From assembly GCF_005930475.1 (NCBI RefSeq), contig NZ_SJEW01000008.1, positions 37,946-101,945 on the forward strand: a stretch of 64,000 nt of DNA, read 5' to 3'. The position numbers were made by a program, and so were the translations under genes. This document shows, piece after piece, positions 24,073 to 31,454 of this stretch. The number at the start of each line of letters is the position of its first letter. Position 1 is the stretch's first letter. The DNA comes from Modestobacter altitudinis. GTDB taxonomy: Bacteria; Actinomycetota; Actinomycetes; Mycobacteriales; Geodermatophilaceae. The notes below the pieces were generated by a model, which was given only the letters and a program-made list of their open reading frames with translations, made no database searches and had not been told where the DNA came from.

Positions 24073-24420
24073 GTGACCCGCACCCCGCAGGAGATCTTCG
24101 CCCACCACGCGAGCGCGTTGATGGCCGGTGACGTCGACGAGCTCGTCGCCGACTACGCCGAGGACGCGGTCCTCATCACCCCGGCCGAGGTCTTCCGCGG
24201 CCGGGACGGCGTCCGGGGGTGGGTCAAGGGGATGCTCGCCGACCTGCCCGACGCGAGCTGGGACGTGCCCACGCAGGTCTTCGAGGGTGACGTCCTGTTC
24301 ATCGAGTGGTCGGCCGTCGCCACGTCCAGCCGGGTGACCGACGGCGTGGACACCTTCGTCTTCGCGGACGACAGCATCCGAGTGCAGACGGTGCGCTGCA
24401 CTCTGGAGAAGACGGGCTGA
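24073..24420 (+). CDS. Nuclear transport factor 2 / SnoaL-like protein
   Basis: A 115-residue NTF2-fold protein. The pattern is typical: helix QEIFAHHASALMAGDVDELV, then DYAEDAVLITPAEVFRGRDG, a helix and the beta strands EGDVLFIEWSAVATS and FVFADDSIRVQTVRC. Family members are ketosteroid-isomerase-like and bind small hydrophobic ligands; this one has no assigned role. The GTG start follows GGGAGG at proper spacing. The stop is only four bases from the convergent gene at 24425, with no terminator between. Confidence 0.82.
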   Translation: MTRTPQEIFAHHASALMAGDVDELVADYAEDAVLITPAEVFRGRDGVRGWVKGMLADLPDASWDVPTQVFEGDVLFIEWSAVATSSRVTDGVDTFVFADDSIRVQTVRCTLEKTG

Positions 24421-24424
24421 CGTG

Positions 24425-24655
24425 TCAGGCGGTGACGCGGCGCCCGTGCAGGTGGCCCTCGAGGCCGAAGTAGATCTTGCCGGTGGCGGCGCCGTCGCAG
24501 ACCTCGCAGGTCGCCTCGGGGCGCTCGCCGGAGTCGTCCAGCCGCTTGCGCAGCCGACGGGCCGTCGTCTCGCCGTCGACGAGGTCCTCCAGCCAGGTCT
24601 GCAGCCCGCCGTCGTCCGGCGGCACCGCGTCGTGCGCTCTCTTCCGGAACCTCAC
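24425..24655 (-). CDS. Small charged protein with a CxxC pair, function unknown
   Basis: A 76-residue frame starting VRFRKRAHDAVPPDDGGLQ. It contains a charged helical segment (TWLEDLVDGETTARRLRKRL) and a cysteine pair (ATCEVCDGAATGKIYFG) before a His/Arg-rich end. The single CxxC with nearby histidines could bind a metal, but I cannot name a family. The frame stays open for 40 codons upstream, but those are low-quality Pro/Gly codons. No ribosome site is seen. Coding bias supports it moderately. Confidence 0.5.
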   Translation of the reverse strand: MRFRKRAHDAVPPDDGGLQTWLEDLVDGETTARRLRKRLDDSGERPEATCEVCDGAATGKIYFGLEGHLHGRRVTA

Positions 24656-24795
24656 GGTGCTGTTGTCGGCAGGTGGGGCGGGGGAATCGCCGGGAACGGG
24701 TGCTGGTCGAGCCGGGGCACCCCACCTGCCCCAGGCGCCACTCCCGTGCGGACATCCGGGGCCGCACGCGACCACGGCAGGCAGACGCTGGGGAA

Positions 24796-25113
24796 TCAGC
24801 GCAGTGGGGGGAGATCGTCGAGGTCGAAGGCCGCGTGCAGTGCCGCGGTGAGCGCCGTCTCCTGGTCAGGCAGCAGGCGGCCGATCTGCCGGCCGAGGGC
24901 CGTGACCGGAACGGTGACGACGTCGTCGCAGCTGACCACGCTCGGGTGGTCGAGCCCGTTGTCGTGGCCGACGGGGACCTCGGTGGACAGTCCCCGGATC
25001 GTGCTGGTGATCGGGGCAACGGTCACCCGGCTCAGGTGCGGCCGGACGAGCTCGCGGGTCAGCACGAGGACCGGGCGCGTCTTGTCCAGGGAGGCCAGGT
25101 GGATCGGCCGCAT
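24796..25113 (-). CDS. MazF/PemK-family endoribonuclease toxin
   Basis: A 105-residue MazF-like toxin. It opens with MRPIHLASLDKTRPVLVLTR, the family's strand-turn-strand with the 'RPVLV' core. Next come RVTVAPITSTIRGLSTEVPV, the loop with the conserved Thr-Ser-Thr region, and then SVVSCDDVVTVPVTALGRQIG. MazF enzymes cut single-stranded mRNA at short sequence motifs. The ATG shares one base (TGATG) with the stop of the RHH antitoxin upstream, so the pair is translationally coupled. It looks complete. Confidence 0.88.
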   Translation of the reverse strand: MRPIHLASLDKTRPVLVLTRELVRPHLSRVTVAPITSTIRGLSTEVPVGHDNGLDHPSVVSCDDVVTVPVTALGRQIGRLLPDQETALTAALHAAFDLDDLPPLR

Positions 25114-25346
25114 CAGTCGAGGTCGTCGAGCGGCAGCGCGGCGACGTGTTCGGCCAGCCCGTCCAGGTCGTCGCTCGGTCCACCCGCCAGGATGGCGGCG
25201 TCCCGGGCGGCCAGCTCCCGACGGCGCTCGCGCTGCAGAGCCTGGCTCACCGCCGCAGCACGGGAGGACGCTCGACCGTCGGCCACGAGCTGGTCGATGA
25301 AGCGGACGAGTTCCTCCGGCAGGCGGACGGCGACCTGGATGCTCAC
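25113..25346 (-). CDS. Ribbon-helix-helix antitoxin of the MazF pair
   Basis: A 77-residue RHH (CopG/MetJ-type) protein. The strand SIQVAVRLPEELVRFIDQLV is followed by SSRAAAVSQALQRERRREL, which form the ribbon and helices. The C-terminal acidic part (LDGLAEHVAALPLDDLD) would bind the toxin. The GTG has a TACCGT -10 element ending six bases upstream and no strong ribosome site, so the transcript is probably leaderless and autoregulated. Confidence 0.85.
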   Translation of the reverse strand: MSIQVAVRLPEELVRFIDQLVADGRASSRAAAVSQALQRERRRELAARDAAILAGGPSDDLDGLAEHVAALPLDDLD

Positions 25347-25352
25347 GCACCT

Positions 25353-25358
25353 ACGGTA
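25353..25358 (-). promoter_or_regulatory. Leaderless-type -10 of the RHH/MazF operon
   Basis: TACCGT on the minus strand fits TANNNT and lies six bases before the GTG start. The -35 is unclear. Confidence 0.45.
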
Positions 25359-25435
25359 CCGCCGTGGGATGCGAGGTGCTACCACCCGAGGGGTTCCCGC
25401 TCTGGACCGAGTGCGACCGCCGCATCTCCTCGCTG

Positions 25436-25441
25436 CATGAT
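25436..25441 (+). promoter_or_regulatory. Leaderless-type -10 of the LLM flavoprotein gene
   Basis: CATGAT, four of six to the consensus, ends six bases before the ATG at 25448. No useful Shine-Dalgarno is present. Confidence 0.4.
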
Positions 25442-25447
25442 CAGGAC

Positions 25448-26461
25448 ATGCCGCTGCCTGGGGTGCCGCTGGAGAAGCTCGGTTTCCTGACGATCGGGTT
25501 GTTCGACGGGGACGACCCCGGGCCGGGCCACGAGTCGACGCTGCAGGTGATCGAGCTGGGGGAGCGGCTCGGCTTCGACAGCGCCTGGCTGCGGCACCGG
25601 CACCTTCAGTACGGGATCAGCTCACCGGTCGCCGTCCTCGCCGCGGCGACGCAGCGGACGTCGCGGATCTCGCTGGGGACGGCGGTGACGCCGCTGGCGT
25701 GGGAGAACCCGCTGCGGCTGGCCGAGGACCTGGCGACGGTCGACGTGCTGTCCGGTGGCCGGCTGAACCCGGGGGTCAGCGTCGGGCAGCCGATGCACTG
25801 GGACGACGTCAAGGCAGCGCTCTACCCGGACACTGCGGACGTCGAGGACTTCTCCTACGAACGGGTGGCGCGGCTGCGTCGGCTCATCGCGGGGGAGCCG
25901 GCGTCGTCCTTCCGCGGCAAGGAGGGCGTGGTCGAGGAGTGGTCGGACCGGGTGCAACCGCACGCTCCCGGGCTGGCCGACCGGCTCTGGTACGGCGGGG
26001 CGTCGCTGAGGTCGGCGCAGTGGGCGGGGGAGCAGGGGATGAACTTCCTGACCTCGAGCGTGATCAAGGCAGAGTCGAGCGAAGACTTCGCGGTCGAGCA
26101 GGCGAGTCAGGTGCAGGCGTTCAAGGCCGCCAACCCGACCGGGCGGGTGTCGCAGGGCCTGGTGGTCATCCCGACCGACTCGGCGTCGGGCGCGCAACGC
26201 CAGAAGTACCAGGCCTACGTGGACGCCCGGACCCCGCGGACGACGGCGCCGCAGGGTCCGGCCCGGATGATGTTCGCGGTCGACCTGATCGGGACGTCGG
26301 AGCAGATCGCCGAGCAGCTGTACGCCCACGCCGGCTTTTGCGAGGTGTCCGAGGTGGTGTTCGCGCTGCCGTTCAGCTTCGAGCACGAGGACTACGTGCA
26401 GATCCTCACGGACATGGCGCGACACCTCGGCCCCGCGCTCGGATGGACGCCGACGACCTGA
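25448..26461 (+). CDS. LLM-class flavin-dependent oxidoreductase (luciferase-like)
   Basis: A 337-residue bacterial-luciferase-like TIM barrel enzyme using FMN or F420. The N-terminal part (FLTIGLFDGDDPGPGHESTL) and LAAATQRTSRISLGTAVTPL, then ENPLRLAEDLATVDVLSGGR, are the usual family landmarks. The C-terminal GTSEQIAEQL and FSFEHEDYVQILTDM complete it. Substrates range from alkanesulfonates to aldehydes and cannot be told here. The start at MPLPGVPLEK is chosen since the family core begins six residues later. The reading frame is open further upstream but without similarity. Confidence 0.88.
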   Translation: MPLPGVPLEKLGFLTIGLFDGDDPGPGHESTLQVIELGERLGFDSAWLRHRHLQYGISSPVAVLAAATQRTSRISLGTAVTPLAWENPLRLAEDLATVDVLSGGRLNPGVSVGQPMHWDDVKAALYPDTADVEDFSYERVARLRRLIAGEPASSFRGKEGVVEEWSDRVQPHAPGLADRLWYGGASLRSAQWAGEQGMNFLTSSVIKAESSEDFAVEQASQVQAFKAANPTGRVSQGLVVIPTDSASGAQRQKYQAYVDARTPRTTAPQGPARMMFAVDLIGTSEQIAEQLYAHAGFCEVSEVVFALPFSFEHEDYVQILTDMARHLGPALGWTPTT

Positions 26462-26468
26462 GCCAGAC

Positions 26469-26491
26469 GGTCGACCCTCGTACGAGCGACC
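26469..26491 (+). terminator. Small hairpin after the LLM gene
   Basis: GGTCG (26469-26473) and CGACC (26487-26491) flank the self-complementary CTCGTACGAG. It lies seven bases after the stop. The stem is short and interrupted, so terminator function is tentative. Confidence 0.35.
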
Positions 26492-26613
26492 GGGGTCCCT
26501 ACTGTGCGGTAGCCATCACACTGCGTAGATCGGCGCGCCCGAACCTAAACTTGATGGTTTCGGATCCGGGTCGGCCTCTTTCGGGTGACTGGCTGACCGC
26601 GCAGGGTGTGCGT

Positions 26614-27027
26614 ATGACGTCAGCAGAGCTGGTCGGGAGCAGGCCCCCTCGCCGTGCCCATGCCCGGCTCATCGTCGCGCTCGACGGGACGGCGGCGACC
26701 TCGGCCGACCTCGTCCGGGCACTGCGCGACGCCGCCCGCCACGAGGGCACCGTCCTGGCGTGCGCCGTCGTCGATCCGCGGGCCTACGACGCCGAGCGCG
26801 AGCTGGTCCGCGCCCGGCTGGCGGCGCAGGTGGACCGGGCCGTCGAGGAGTCCGGTGTGCAGGGCCGCTGCGAGGCCACGCTGCTGGAACCGGCTGTCTA
26901 CGAGGCGCTGTGCGGGGCGGCCCGGGGCGGCACCATCGTCGTCGTCCAGGAGAACCACCGCTCGGTGCTGCGGTGTGCGCCCGCGCGCACGCCCGGCCGT
27001 CCACTGGTCCGCCCCCACCGGAGCTGA
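26614..27027 (+). CDS. Universal-stress-like small alpha/beta protein
   Basis: A 137-residue protein. ARLIVALDGTAATSADLVRAL, then RHEGTVLACAVVDPRAY and a long helix with ERELVRARLAAQVDRAVEES, are arranged like the first half of a UspA domain. The second half, with GGTIVVVQENHRSVLRCAPA, could correspond to the ATP-loop side. The G-2x-G-9x-GS motif of ATP-binding members is not evident. Length and order fit a Usp-like fold, but the assignment is not firm. AGGGTG precedes the ATG. Confidence 0.6.
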   Translation: MTSAELVGSRPPRRAHARLIVALDGTAATSADLVRALRDAARHEGTVLACAVVDPRAYDAERELVRARLAAQVDRAVEESGVQGRCEATLLEPAVYEALCGAARGGTIVVVQENHRSVLRCAPARTPGRPLVRPHRS

Positions 27028-27045
27028 GACCGCGGCCCTGCAGCG

Positions 27046-27161
27046 TCAGGTGGACACGACTGTGACCGGACACGTGGCGCCGGGGGCACGCGCGAGGCGC
27101 GCGTCGGCGGTGAGCAAGGCACCGGAGCCGCGACCGCAGTAGAGACGTCGAGGACGATCAC
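27046..27161 (-). pseudogene. Collapsed vapC (PIN toxin) remnant
   Basis: Downstream of the antitoxin, with the same GTGA overlap used by intact pairs, a frame opens [12 protein letters not shown], the first strand and catalytic aspartate of a PIN toxin. In the next frame, 14 codons later, the sequence reads GALLTADARLARAPGATCPV, TVVST and stop. That is the last strand and C-terminus of the same family. About 100 residues between, with the other acidic residues, are gone and the frame is shifted. The two ends were joined by an internal deletion, so no nuclease can be made. Confidence 0.8.
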
Positions 27162-27379
27162 CGGTCGGCGCGGCCTACGTCCAACGCATCGACGACGTCG
27201 TCCACAGCGATGCCGGTGCCTGGTAGGGCTGCCAACAGCGTCGGGTTGTCCGCCCGGCGGCTGGCATCTGCCAACTCGCGGACGGCGACCGCGCTCACCG
27301 ACGTGTGCTCCCGCTCGGCCAACCTGGACAGCCGCTCGATGACCTCGGCGGGGACGTTCCGGAGGTAGAGCGTCGGCAT
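27158..27379 (-). CDS. FitA/VapB-like antitoxin left without its toxin
   Basis: A 73-residue antitoxin starting [20 protein letters not shown] with [20 protein letters not shown], the ribbon-helix-helix of FitA/VapB proteins. The acidic tail ([18 protein letters not shown]) normally binds a PIN toxin. Its partner is reduced to a remnant (27046-27161), so it is an orphan. It might still repress its own promoter or neutralise a related toxin elsewhere. No ribosome site is obvious. Confidence 0.8.
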   Translation of the reverse strand: MPTLYLRNVPAEVIERLSRLAEREHTSVSAVAVRELADASRRADNPTLLAALPGTGIAVDDVVDALDVGRADR

Positions 27380-27396
27380 GCCGCAACCGTCCACCT

Positions 27397-27430
27397 GCCT
27401 CGCGCACACGGCAAGCGCTGCGCGCGAGGC
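27397..27430 (-). terminator. Hairpin after the ABC ATPase gene
   Basis: GCCTCGCGC and GCGCGAGGC (27397-27405 and 27422-27430) form a nine-base stem with a 16-base loop. It begins three bases beyond the stop at 27433 on the minus strand. Confidence 0.6.
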
Positions 27431-27432
27431 CC

Positions 27433-28218
27433 TCAGACCGGCTCAGGCACCGTGTGCACGAGCTCGGCGATCTCCCGTTTGACCTCGTTGAACGGCGGTG
27501 AGGTGACGTCCCGGTCGGCGAGCTCGACCGGCACGATGCGGCTGATGTGCCCCGGTACACCGTGCGCGGCGCCGCCGGTCATCACCACCACCCGGTCGGC
27601 CAGAAAGACGGCCTCCTCGATCGAGTGCGTCACGAAGACGACCGTCGTCCGGGTGTCGACGTGGATGCGCTTGAGCTCGGCCTGCAGGTCGGAGCGGGTG
27701 AGGGCGTCCAGCGCACCGAACGGCTCGTCCATGAGCAGCAGCGATGGGTCGTTGGCCAGCACCCGGGCGATCGCGACCCGCTGCTGCATCCCGCCGGAGA
27801 GCTGTGCGGGGTACTTGCCGGCGAACCGGGTCAACCCGACGGCGGCGATGAACCGGTCGGTGATCGCCGCGACCTCCGCCTTCGGCAGCTTCTTGCGGGC
27901 CGGGCCGTAGCCGACGTTCTCCCGCACCGACAGCCAGGGGAACAGCCCGTAGTCCTGGAAGACGACGCCGCGGTCGGGGCCGGGCCCGGTGACCGGCGTC
28001 CCGCCGACCTCGACGACGCCGGCCGACGGCTGCTCGAAGCCGGCCAGGATGCGCAGCAGCGTGCTCTTCCCGCAGCCGCTGGCGCCGACCACGGCGACGA
28101 ACTCACCGGAGGGGATGGTCAGGTCGACGTCGGCCATCGCGGTGACGGCGCCGGCGTAGTTCTTGGTCAGCCCGGCGATCCGGACGTCGGCGGTCCGGCC
28201 GGCGGCGAGGTGTTCCAT
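27433..28218 (-). CDS. ABC transporter ATPase, nitrate/sulfonate/taurine type
   Basis: A 261-residue ATP-binding subunit of the SsuB/TauB/NrtD group. Walker A is GASGCGKST, the Q-loop FQDYGLFPW, the signature [15 protein letters not shown], Walker [14 protein letters not shown] and the H-loop [10 protein letters not shown]. It powers import through the permease encoded nine bases upstream. The third gene of the operon, upstream again, is the binding protein. The ATG at 28218 directly precedes the family core. Substrate: an organosulfonate, nitrate or thiamine-precursor-like compound; sequence alone does not decide. Confidence 0.92.
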   Translation of the reverse strand: MEHLAAGRTADVRIAGLTKNYAGAVTAMADVDLTIPSGEFVAVVGASGCGKSTLLRILAGFEQPSAGVVEVGGTPVTGPGPDRGVVFQDYGLFPWLSVRENVGYGPARKKLPKAEVAAITDRFIAAVGLTRFAGKYPAQLSGGMQQRVAIARVLANDPSLLLMDEPFGALDALTRSDLQAELKRIHVDTRTTVVFVTHSIEEAVFLADRVVVMTGGAAHGVPGHISRIVPVELADRDVTSPPFNEVKREIAELVHTVPEPV

Positions 28219-28227
28219 GGTCGGCTC

Positions 28228-29094
28228 CTACTTGATCAGCGGGCGGTCGCGGAACAGGACACGGAACAGCAGCATCAGCAGCCGGTCGGAGAGGAAGCCG
28301 GCGACGGCGATGCAGATCATCCCGACGACGATCTGGTCGGTCTGGACGACGTCACGGGCCAGGAAGATCGTCGAGCCCAGGCCGGTCGGGACGCCGGTGG
28401 TCTCGCTGAGCACGAGGATCACCCAGGACAGCCCGAGGCCCACCCGCATGCCGTTGACGATGGCCGGCGCCGCGGCCGGCAGCACCACCCGCAGCAGCGT
28501 GCCGACGCCGGAGGTGCCGAGCATCCGGGCGGCCTCCAGCAGCCGTTCGGGCACCTGCCGGGCGCCGCTGATGGTGCCGAGCACGACCGGGAAGAACGCG
28601 GACAGCGTGATCAGGAAGATCGAGGCCTGGTCGCCGTAGCCGATGAGCAGCGCGACCAGCGGCACCCAGGCCGTCGCCGGGATGGGCCGGAACAGGTTGA
28701 TCATCGGGTCGAACAGGGCGTGGGCGGTGCTGAAGCGGCCCATCAGCACCCCGAGCGGGACGGCGACCAGCGTGGCGAGCGCGAAGCCGGAGAGGACCCG
28801 CAGCGCGCTGGCCGGGAGGTCCTCCCAGAGCAGGTTGCTGAAGGCGTCGTCCCGGGTGCCGAACGCGTAGTTCGCCAGCCCGCGGGCGACGTCGGCGGGG
28901 TAGGGGAGGAAGCCCATCCGGATGCCGAAGGGGAGTTCCCAGGCGTTCTCCCGGCCGACGTGCCACAGCAGCAGGAACAGCAGCGGGACGGGCAGGCCGA
29001 GCAGCACGGTGCGCAGCCGGCCGCGCCGTCTGCGGGCCGGTGGCACCGGGACCGTGGGGGCCGCGGCTTCGACCGGGACGGTGCTGGTGGTCAT
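28228..29094 (-). CDS. ABC transporter permease, nitrate/sulfonate/taurine type
   Basis: A 288-residue membrane permease. About six hydrophobic segments can be read (VLLGLPVPLLFLLLWHVG at the start; FLSDRLLMLLFRVLF at the end). The EAA loop is RLLEAARMLGTSGVGTLLRV. It pairs with the SsuB/TauB-like ATPase. GGGAGGAA precedes the ATG MTTSTVPVEA. An unusually long GC hairpin separates it from the binding protein gene upstream. Confidence 0.9.
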   Translation of the reverse strand: MTTSTVPVEAAAPTVPVPPARRRRGRLRTVLLGLPVPLLFLLLWHVGRENAWELPFGIRMGFLPYPADVARGLANYAFGTRDDAFSNLLWEDLPASALRVLSGFALATLVAVPLGVLMGRFSTAHALFDPMINLFRPIPATAWVPLVALLIGYGDQASIFLITLSAFFPVVLGTISGARQVPERLLEAARMLGTSGVGTLLRVVLPAAAPAIVNGMRVGLGLSWVILVLSETTGVPTGLGSTIFLARDVVQTDQIVVGMICIAVAGFLSDRLLMLLFRVLFRDRPLIK

Positions 29095-29116
29095 GGGACG
29101 TTCCTCCCGGGGAGGG

Positions 29117-29149
29117 AGGGGCGCCGGCACGGACTGCGCCGGCGCCCCT
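29117..29149 (-). terminator. Intercistronic hairpin between binding protein and permease genes
   Basis: AGGGGCGCCGGC (29117-29128) and GCCGGCGCCCCT (29138-29149) form a perfect 12-bp stem with a nine-base loop. It lies eight bases after the binding-protein stop and upstream of the permease ribosome site. Hairpins at this place commonly cut or stabilise messages so that more binding protein than permease is made. Confidence 0.65.
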
Positions 29150-29156
29150 GGCGAGA

Positions 29157-30131
29157 TCAGGACTCGGGGGCGAAGGACGCGTCGACGAGCTCGTCCCCGG
29201 TCGGGGCGGTGTCGATCAGGCCCAGGTCGACCATGGCGGTGGCCAGCGCCTCGACCTGGCCCTGGTACTCCTCACTCAGGTCGGCGCGCAGCCAGAAGTT
29301 CTCCAGCGCCGACTCCAGGACGGCCTGGTCACCGCCGAACTCCTGGACCATCTCCGGGAGCCACTCGTCGATGTTGTCGGTCATGTACGCGGTGGTCGCG
29401 GCGTGCGTGTCGACGACCTTCTGCACCAGCTCCGGGTCGTCGGCGACCATCGACCCGGTGGTGACCAGGCCGATGTTCACCTTGCCGATCGGGGTGTCGT
29501 ACGGGTCGGTGATCGCATGCCCGCCGGCGGCGGTGGCCAGGGAGACGGCGATCTCCGTGCCGAAGAACGCGTCGACCGAGCCGCTGTTGAAGGCCGAGGC
29601 CATCTCCGGCGGCGGGACGGCGACCAGCTCGAGGCTGCTCGGGTCGACGTCGTTCTCGGCCAGGATCAGCCGCATCGCCACCTCGGGCGCGCTGCCCTGG
29701 ATGTAGCCGACCTTCTTCCCGACCAGGTCGGCGACGGTGTCGATGTCGTCGCCGCCGATGAACCCGGAGCCGCCGTCCGCGGCCGAGGCGACGATCCGCA
29801 GATCACGGTCCTGCGAGATGCCGGAGATGGTCGCGGTGATGCCGGTGATGGCGAAGTCGACGGTGCCGGAGGAGACGGCGTCGGTCAGCGCCGGGGTGCT
29901 GTCGAGCGTGACGACCTCGAACTCCACGCCGTTCACGGCGTGGTCCTCGTAGAGGAACGGCGCGTAGAAGTGCGGCTGGCCGCGCAGCGTGCCGACGGTG
30001 ACCGTCTGCGTCTCCCCGCTGCTGCCCGACGACTCGGCCTCTGCGGAGTCGGAGCCGCAGGCGGCGAGGGAGAGGACGGTCGCGGCGACGGCAGTGCCGG
30101 CGAGCGCGCGGCGGACGGCGGAGGGGCTCAA
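29157..30131 (-). CDS. ABC transporter substrate-binding lipoprotein (SsuA/TauA-like)
   Basis: A 324-residue lipoprotein. After SAVRRALAGTAVAATVLSLA the lipobox LAAC anchors it, followed by an acidic Ser/Gly linker. The two-lobed periplasmic-binding fold has VTVGTLRGQPHFYAPFLY, a conserved TDAVSSGTVDFAITG and GFIGGDDIDTVADLVGKKVG. It belongs to the nitrate/sulfonate/taurine/thiamine-precursor group. The TTG start (LSPSAVRR) is chosen because AGAGGAGA stands four bases before it; an upstream start would place the lipobox unusually deep. It is the first gene of the operon. Confidence 0.88.
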   Translation of the reverse strand: MSPSAVRRALAGTAVAATVLSLAACGSDSAEAESSGSSGETQTVTVGTLRGQPHFYAPFLYEDHAVNGVEFEVVTLDSTPALTDAVSSGTVDFAITGITATISGISQDRDLRIVASAADGGSGFIGGDDIDTVADLVGKKVGYIQGSAPEVAMRLILAENDVDPSSLELVAVPPPEMASAFNSGSVDAFFGTEIAVSLATAAGGHAITDPYDTPIGKVNIGLVTTGSMVADDPELVQKVVDTHAATTAYMTDNIDEWLPEMVQEFGGDQAVLESALENFWLRADLSEEYQGQVEALATAMVDLGLIDTAPTGDELVDASFAPES

Positions 30132-30269
30132 CGGGTCTCCTCTGAGGGCGGTGGCAGCGCGGGGTGCGCTGTCGGCCTGCACTCAACGGGCCGTCTGGGC
30201 GTCCCCTGTGTCAGCGCTGTAACGAGTCCATGACGTGACCTCCGCGTGACCTGCCGGGCCGCGGCACGC

Positions 30270-30304
30270 TCGTGCTCTGCTGCCGCTGTGGCAGCAGAGC
30301 ACGA
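30270..30304. repeat. Palindromic repeat, family A, copy 2
   Basis: The same 15-base arms as at 5970-6004 enclose a different five-base loop (GCTGT). It abuts the stop codon of the gene at 30305 on the minus strand and could end its message. The loops differ while the stems are identical, which suggests selection on the stem or recent copying. Confidence 0.85.
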
Positions 30305-30739
30305 TCACGCTGCCGGCCAGTTGCGCCGGAGGAGCAGCGGGGCAGTGGTGCGTCCGTCGCCGACGTGCAGGCTGCAGTCGACGCCGTCCCGCTCGCGGAC
30401 GATCGACTCGATGGCTGCGCACCAGGCGTCGTCGTCGGCGGTGGCCGGCCCGGGCCGCTCCAGGCACATGGCCAGGTGCAGGTCGGCCGGGCCGACGCCC
30501 TCGGACTCCGCCACGACGGAGTGCAGGTCGTGGAGTTTGCCGATCGCCACCCGGTCGGGTTCGACCGGGAGGTCCTCGACCGGGATCAGCAGCGGGACCA
30601 TCGTGCCGTCGGTGCGGAGCCAGGCGAGGAAGAGCCGGCGCTGGGACGGCGGCTCGTCGAGGTGGAGCAAGGTGCGCCAGCGCTCGGTGAGTTCGGCGCC
30701 ACTGGTGACGGGGATGCTGGGGTGCGGCAGGGTCGTCAT
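30305..30739 (-). CDS. Conserved-looking cytoplasmic protein, function unknown
   Basis: A 144-residue protein I do not recognise. The order is HPSIPVTSGAELTERWRTLL, LFLAWLRTDGTMVPLLIPVE and ADLHLAMCLERPGPATADDD, then SIVRERDGVDCSLHVGD. There are no membrane segments or signal. The pattern of 'LFLAWLRTDG' and 'HLAMCLERPG' suggests an alpha/beta regulatory-type domain found in actinobacteria. No ribosome site is seen before the ATG. The palindromic repeat family A follows at its stop. Confidence 0.65.
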   Translation of the reverse strand: MTTLPHPSIPVTSGAELTERWRTLLHLDEPPSQRRLFLAWLRTDGTMVPLLIPVEDLPVEPDRVAIGKLHDLHSVVAESEGVGPADLHLAMCLERPGPATADDDAWCAAIESIVRERDGVDCSLHVGDGRTTAPLLLRRNWPAA

Positions 30740-30845
30740 GGCCGGGCACTCTGCTGCACAGCGGCCGTCCGCCGCTGGCCCTGTCCACAGGGGCCGGCGG
30801 GTTTGGTAGTCGTCATACGAGCTGACGGTTCTAGTAGTAGAAGCG

Positions 30846-30875
30846 TTGCTACCGGACTGCTACCGCCGGTAGCAT
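30846..30875 (+). promoter_or_regulatory. Promoter and operator of the RHH/MazF operon
   Basis: A -35 (TTGCTA, 30846-30851) and a -10 (TAGCAT, 30870-30875) are 18 bases apart, with the ATG six bases further (leaderless). The perfect palindrome GCTACCGCCGGTAGC (30859-30873) overlaps the -10, and a third half-site GCTACCG lies at 30848-30854. This is the expected site of antitoxin autorepression. Confidence 0.65.
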
Positions 30876-30881
30876 TGCGGT

Positions 30882-31112
30882 ATGAAGCTGAGCGTCAGCT
30901 TGCCCGATGACGATGTGGCCCTGCTGGACGAGTACGCCCGCGCCGCCGGTCTGAAGGGGCGGTCCGCCGTGATCCAGCACGCGCTCCGGCTGCTGCGGCA
31001 AGCTGAGCTCGAGCAGGACTACGCCGCGGCGTGGGAGGAGTGGGAAGTCTCCGGCGAGCAGTCGACGTGGGACGCCACAGCAGGAGACGGCGTGATCGAT
31101 GCGCCGCGGTGA
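30882..31112 (+). CDS. Ribbon-helix-helix antitoxin (MazE-like)
   Basis: A 76-residue RHH antitoxin: [40 protein letters not shown]. The acidic, tryptophan-containing tail ([20 protein letters not shown]) is the toxin-binding part. The ATG lies six bases after a -10 element and no Shine-Dalgarno is present, consistent with a leaderless message. It overlaps the toxin gene by 14 bases. Operator sites stand directly upstream. Confidence 0.9.
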   Translation: MKLSVSLPDDDVALLDEYARAAGLKGRSAVIQHALRLLRQAELEQDYAAAWEEWEVSGEQSTWDATAGDGVIDAPR

Positions 31113-31446
31113 GGTCCGGCTCGTCGACCTGGAGCCCGTGCGGGGCAGCGAGGCGAGCAAGCGGCGGCCGGCTGTGCTCGTGAGCAACGACCGCGCCAAC
31201 GCAACAGCCACGCGGCTGGGACGCGGCGTGGTCACGGTCGTGCCGGTGACCAGCAACGTGTCGCGGGTGTTCGCCTTCCAGACACTGCTCCCGGCTGACC
31301 GGACCGGACTGACCGCCGACTCCAAGGCCCAGGCGGAGCAGGTGCGGTCGGTGGCCGTCGAGCGGATCGGTGTTGTTCTGGGCCGGGTGCCCGTGGACCT
31401 GATGCGCGAGTTGGACGAGGCACTGCGGATCCACCTGCAGCTGTAG
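31099..31446 (+). CDS. MazF/PemK-family endoribonuclease toxin
   Basis: A 115-residue MazF toxin in its most typical form: [54 protein letters not shown] and [20 protein letters not shown]. The RGE motif and the Thr/Ser of the VPVTSNV loop are the RNA-cleaving site. It starts inside the antitoxin gene (14-base overlap), so the toxin depends on antitoxin translation. It appears complete. The convergent PucR gene ends nine bases beyond its stop. Confidence 0.92.
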   Translation: MRRGEVRLVDLEPVRGSEASKRRPAVLVSNDRANATATRLGRGVVTVVPVTSNVSRVFAFQTLLPADRTGLTADSKAQAEQVRSVAVERIGVVLGRVPVDLMRELDEALRIHLQL

Positions 31447-31454
31447 GCGTTGGG

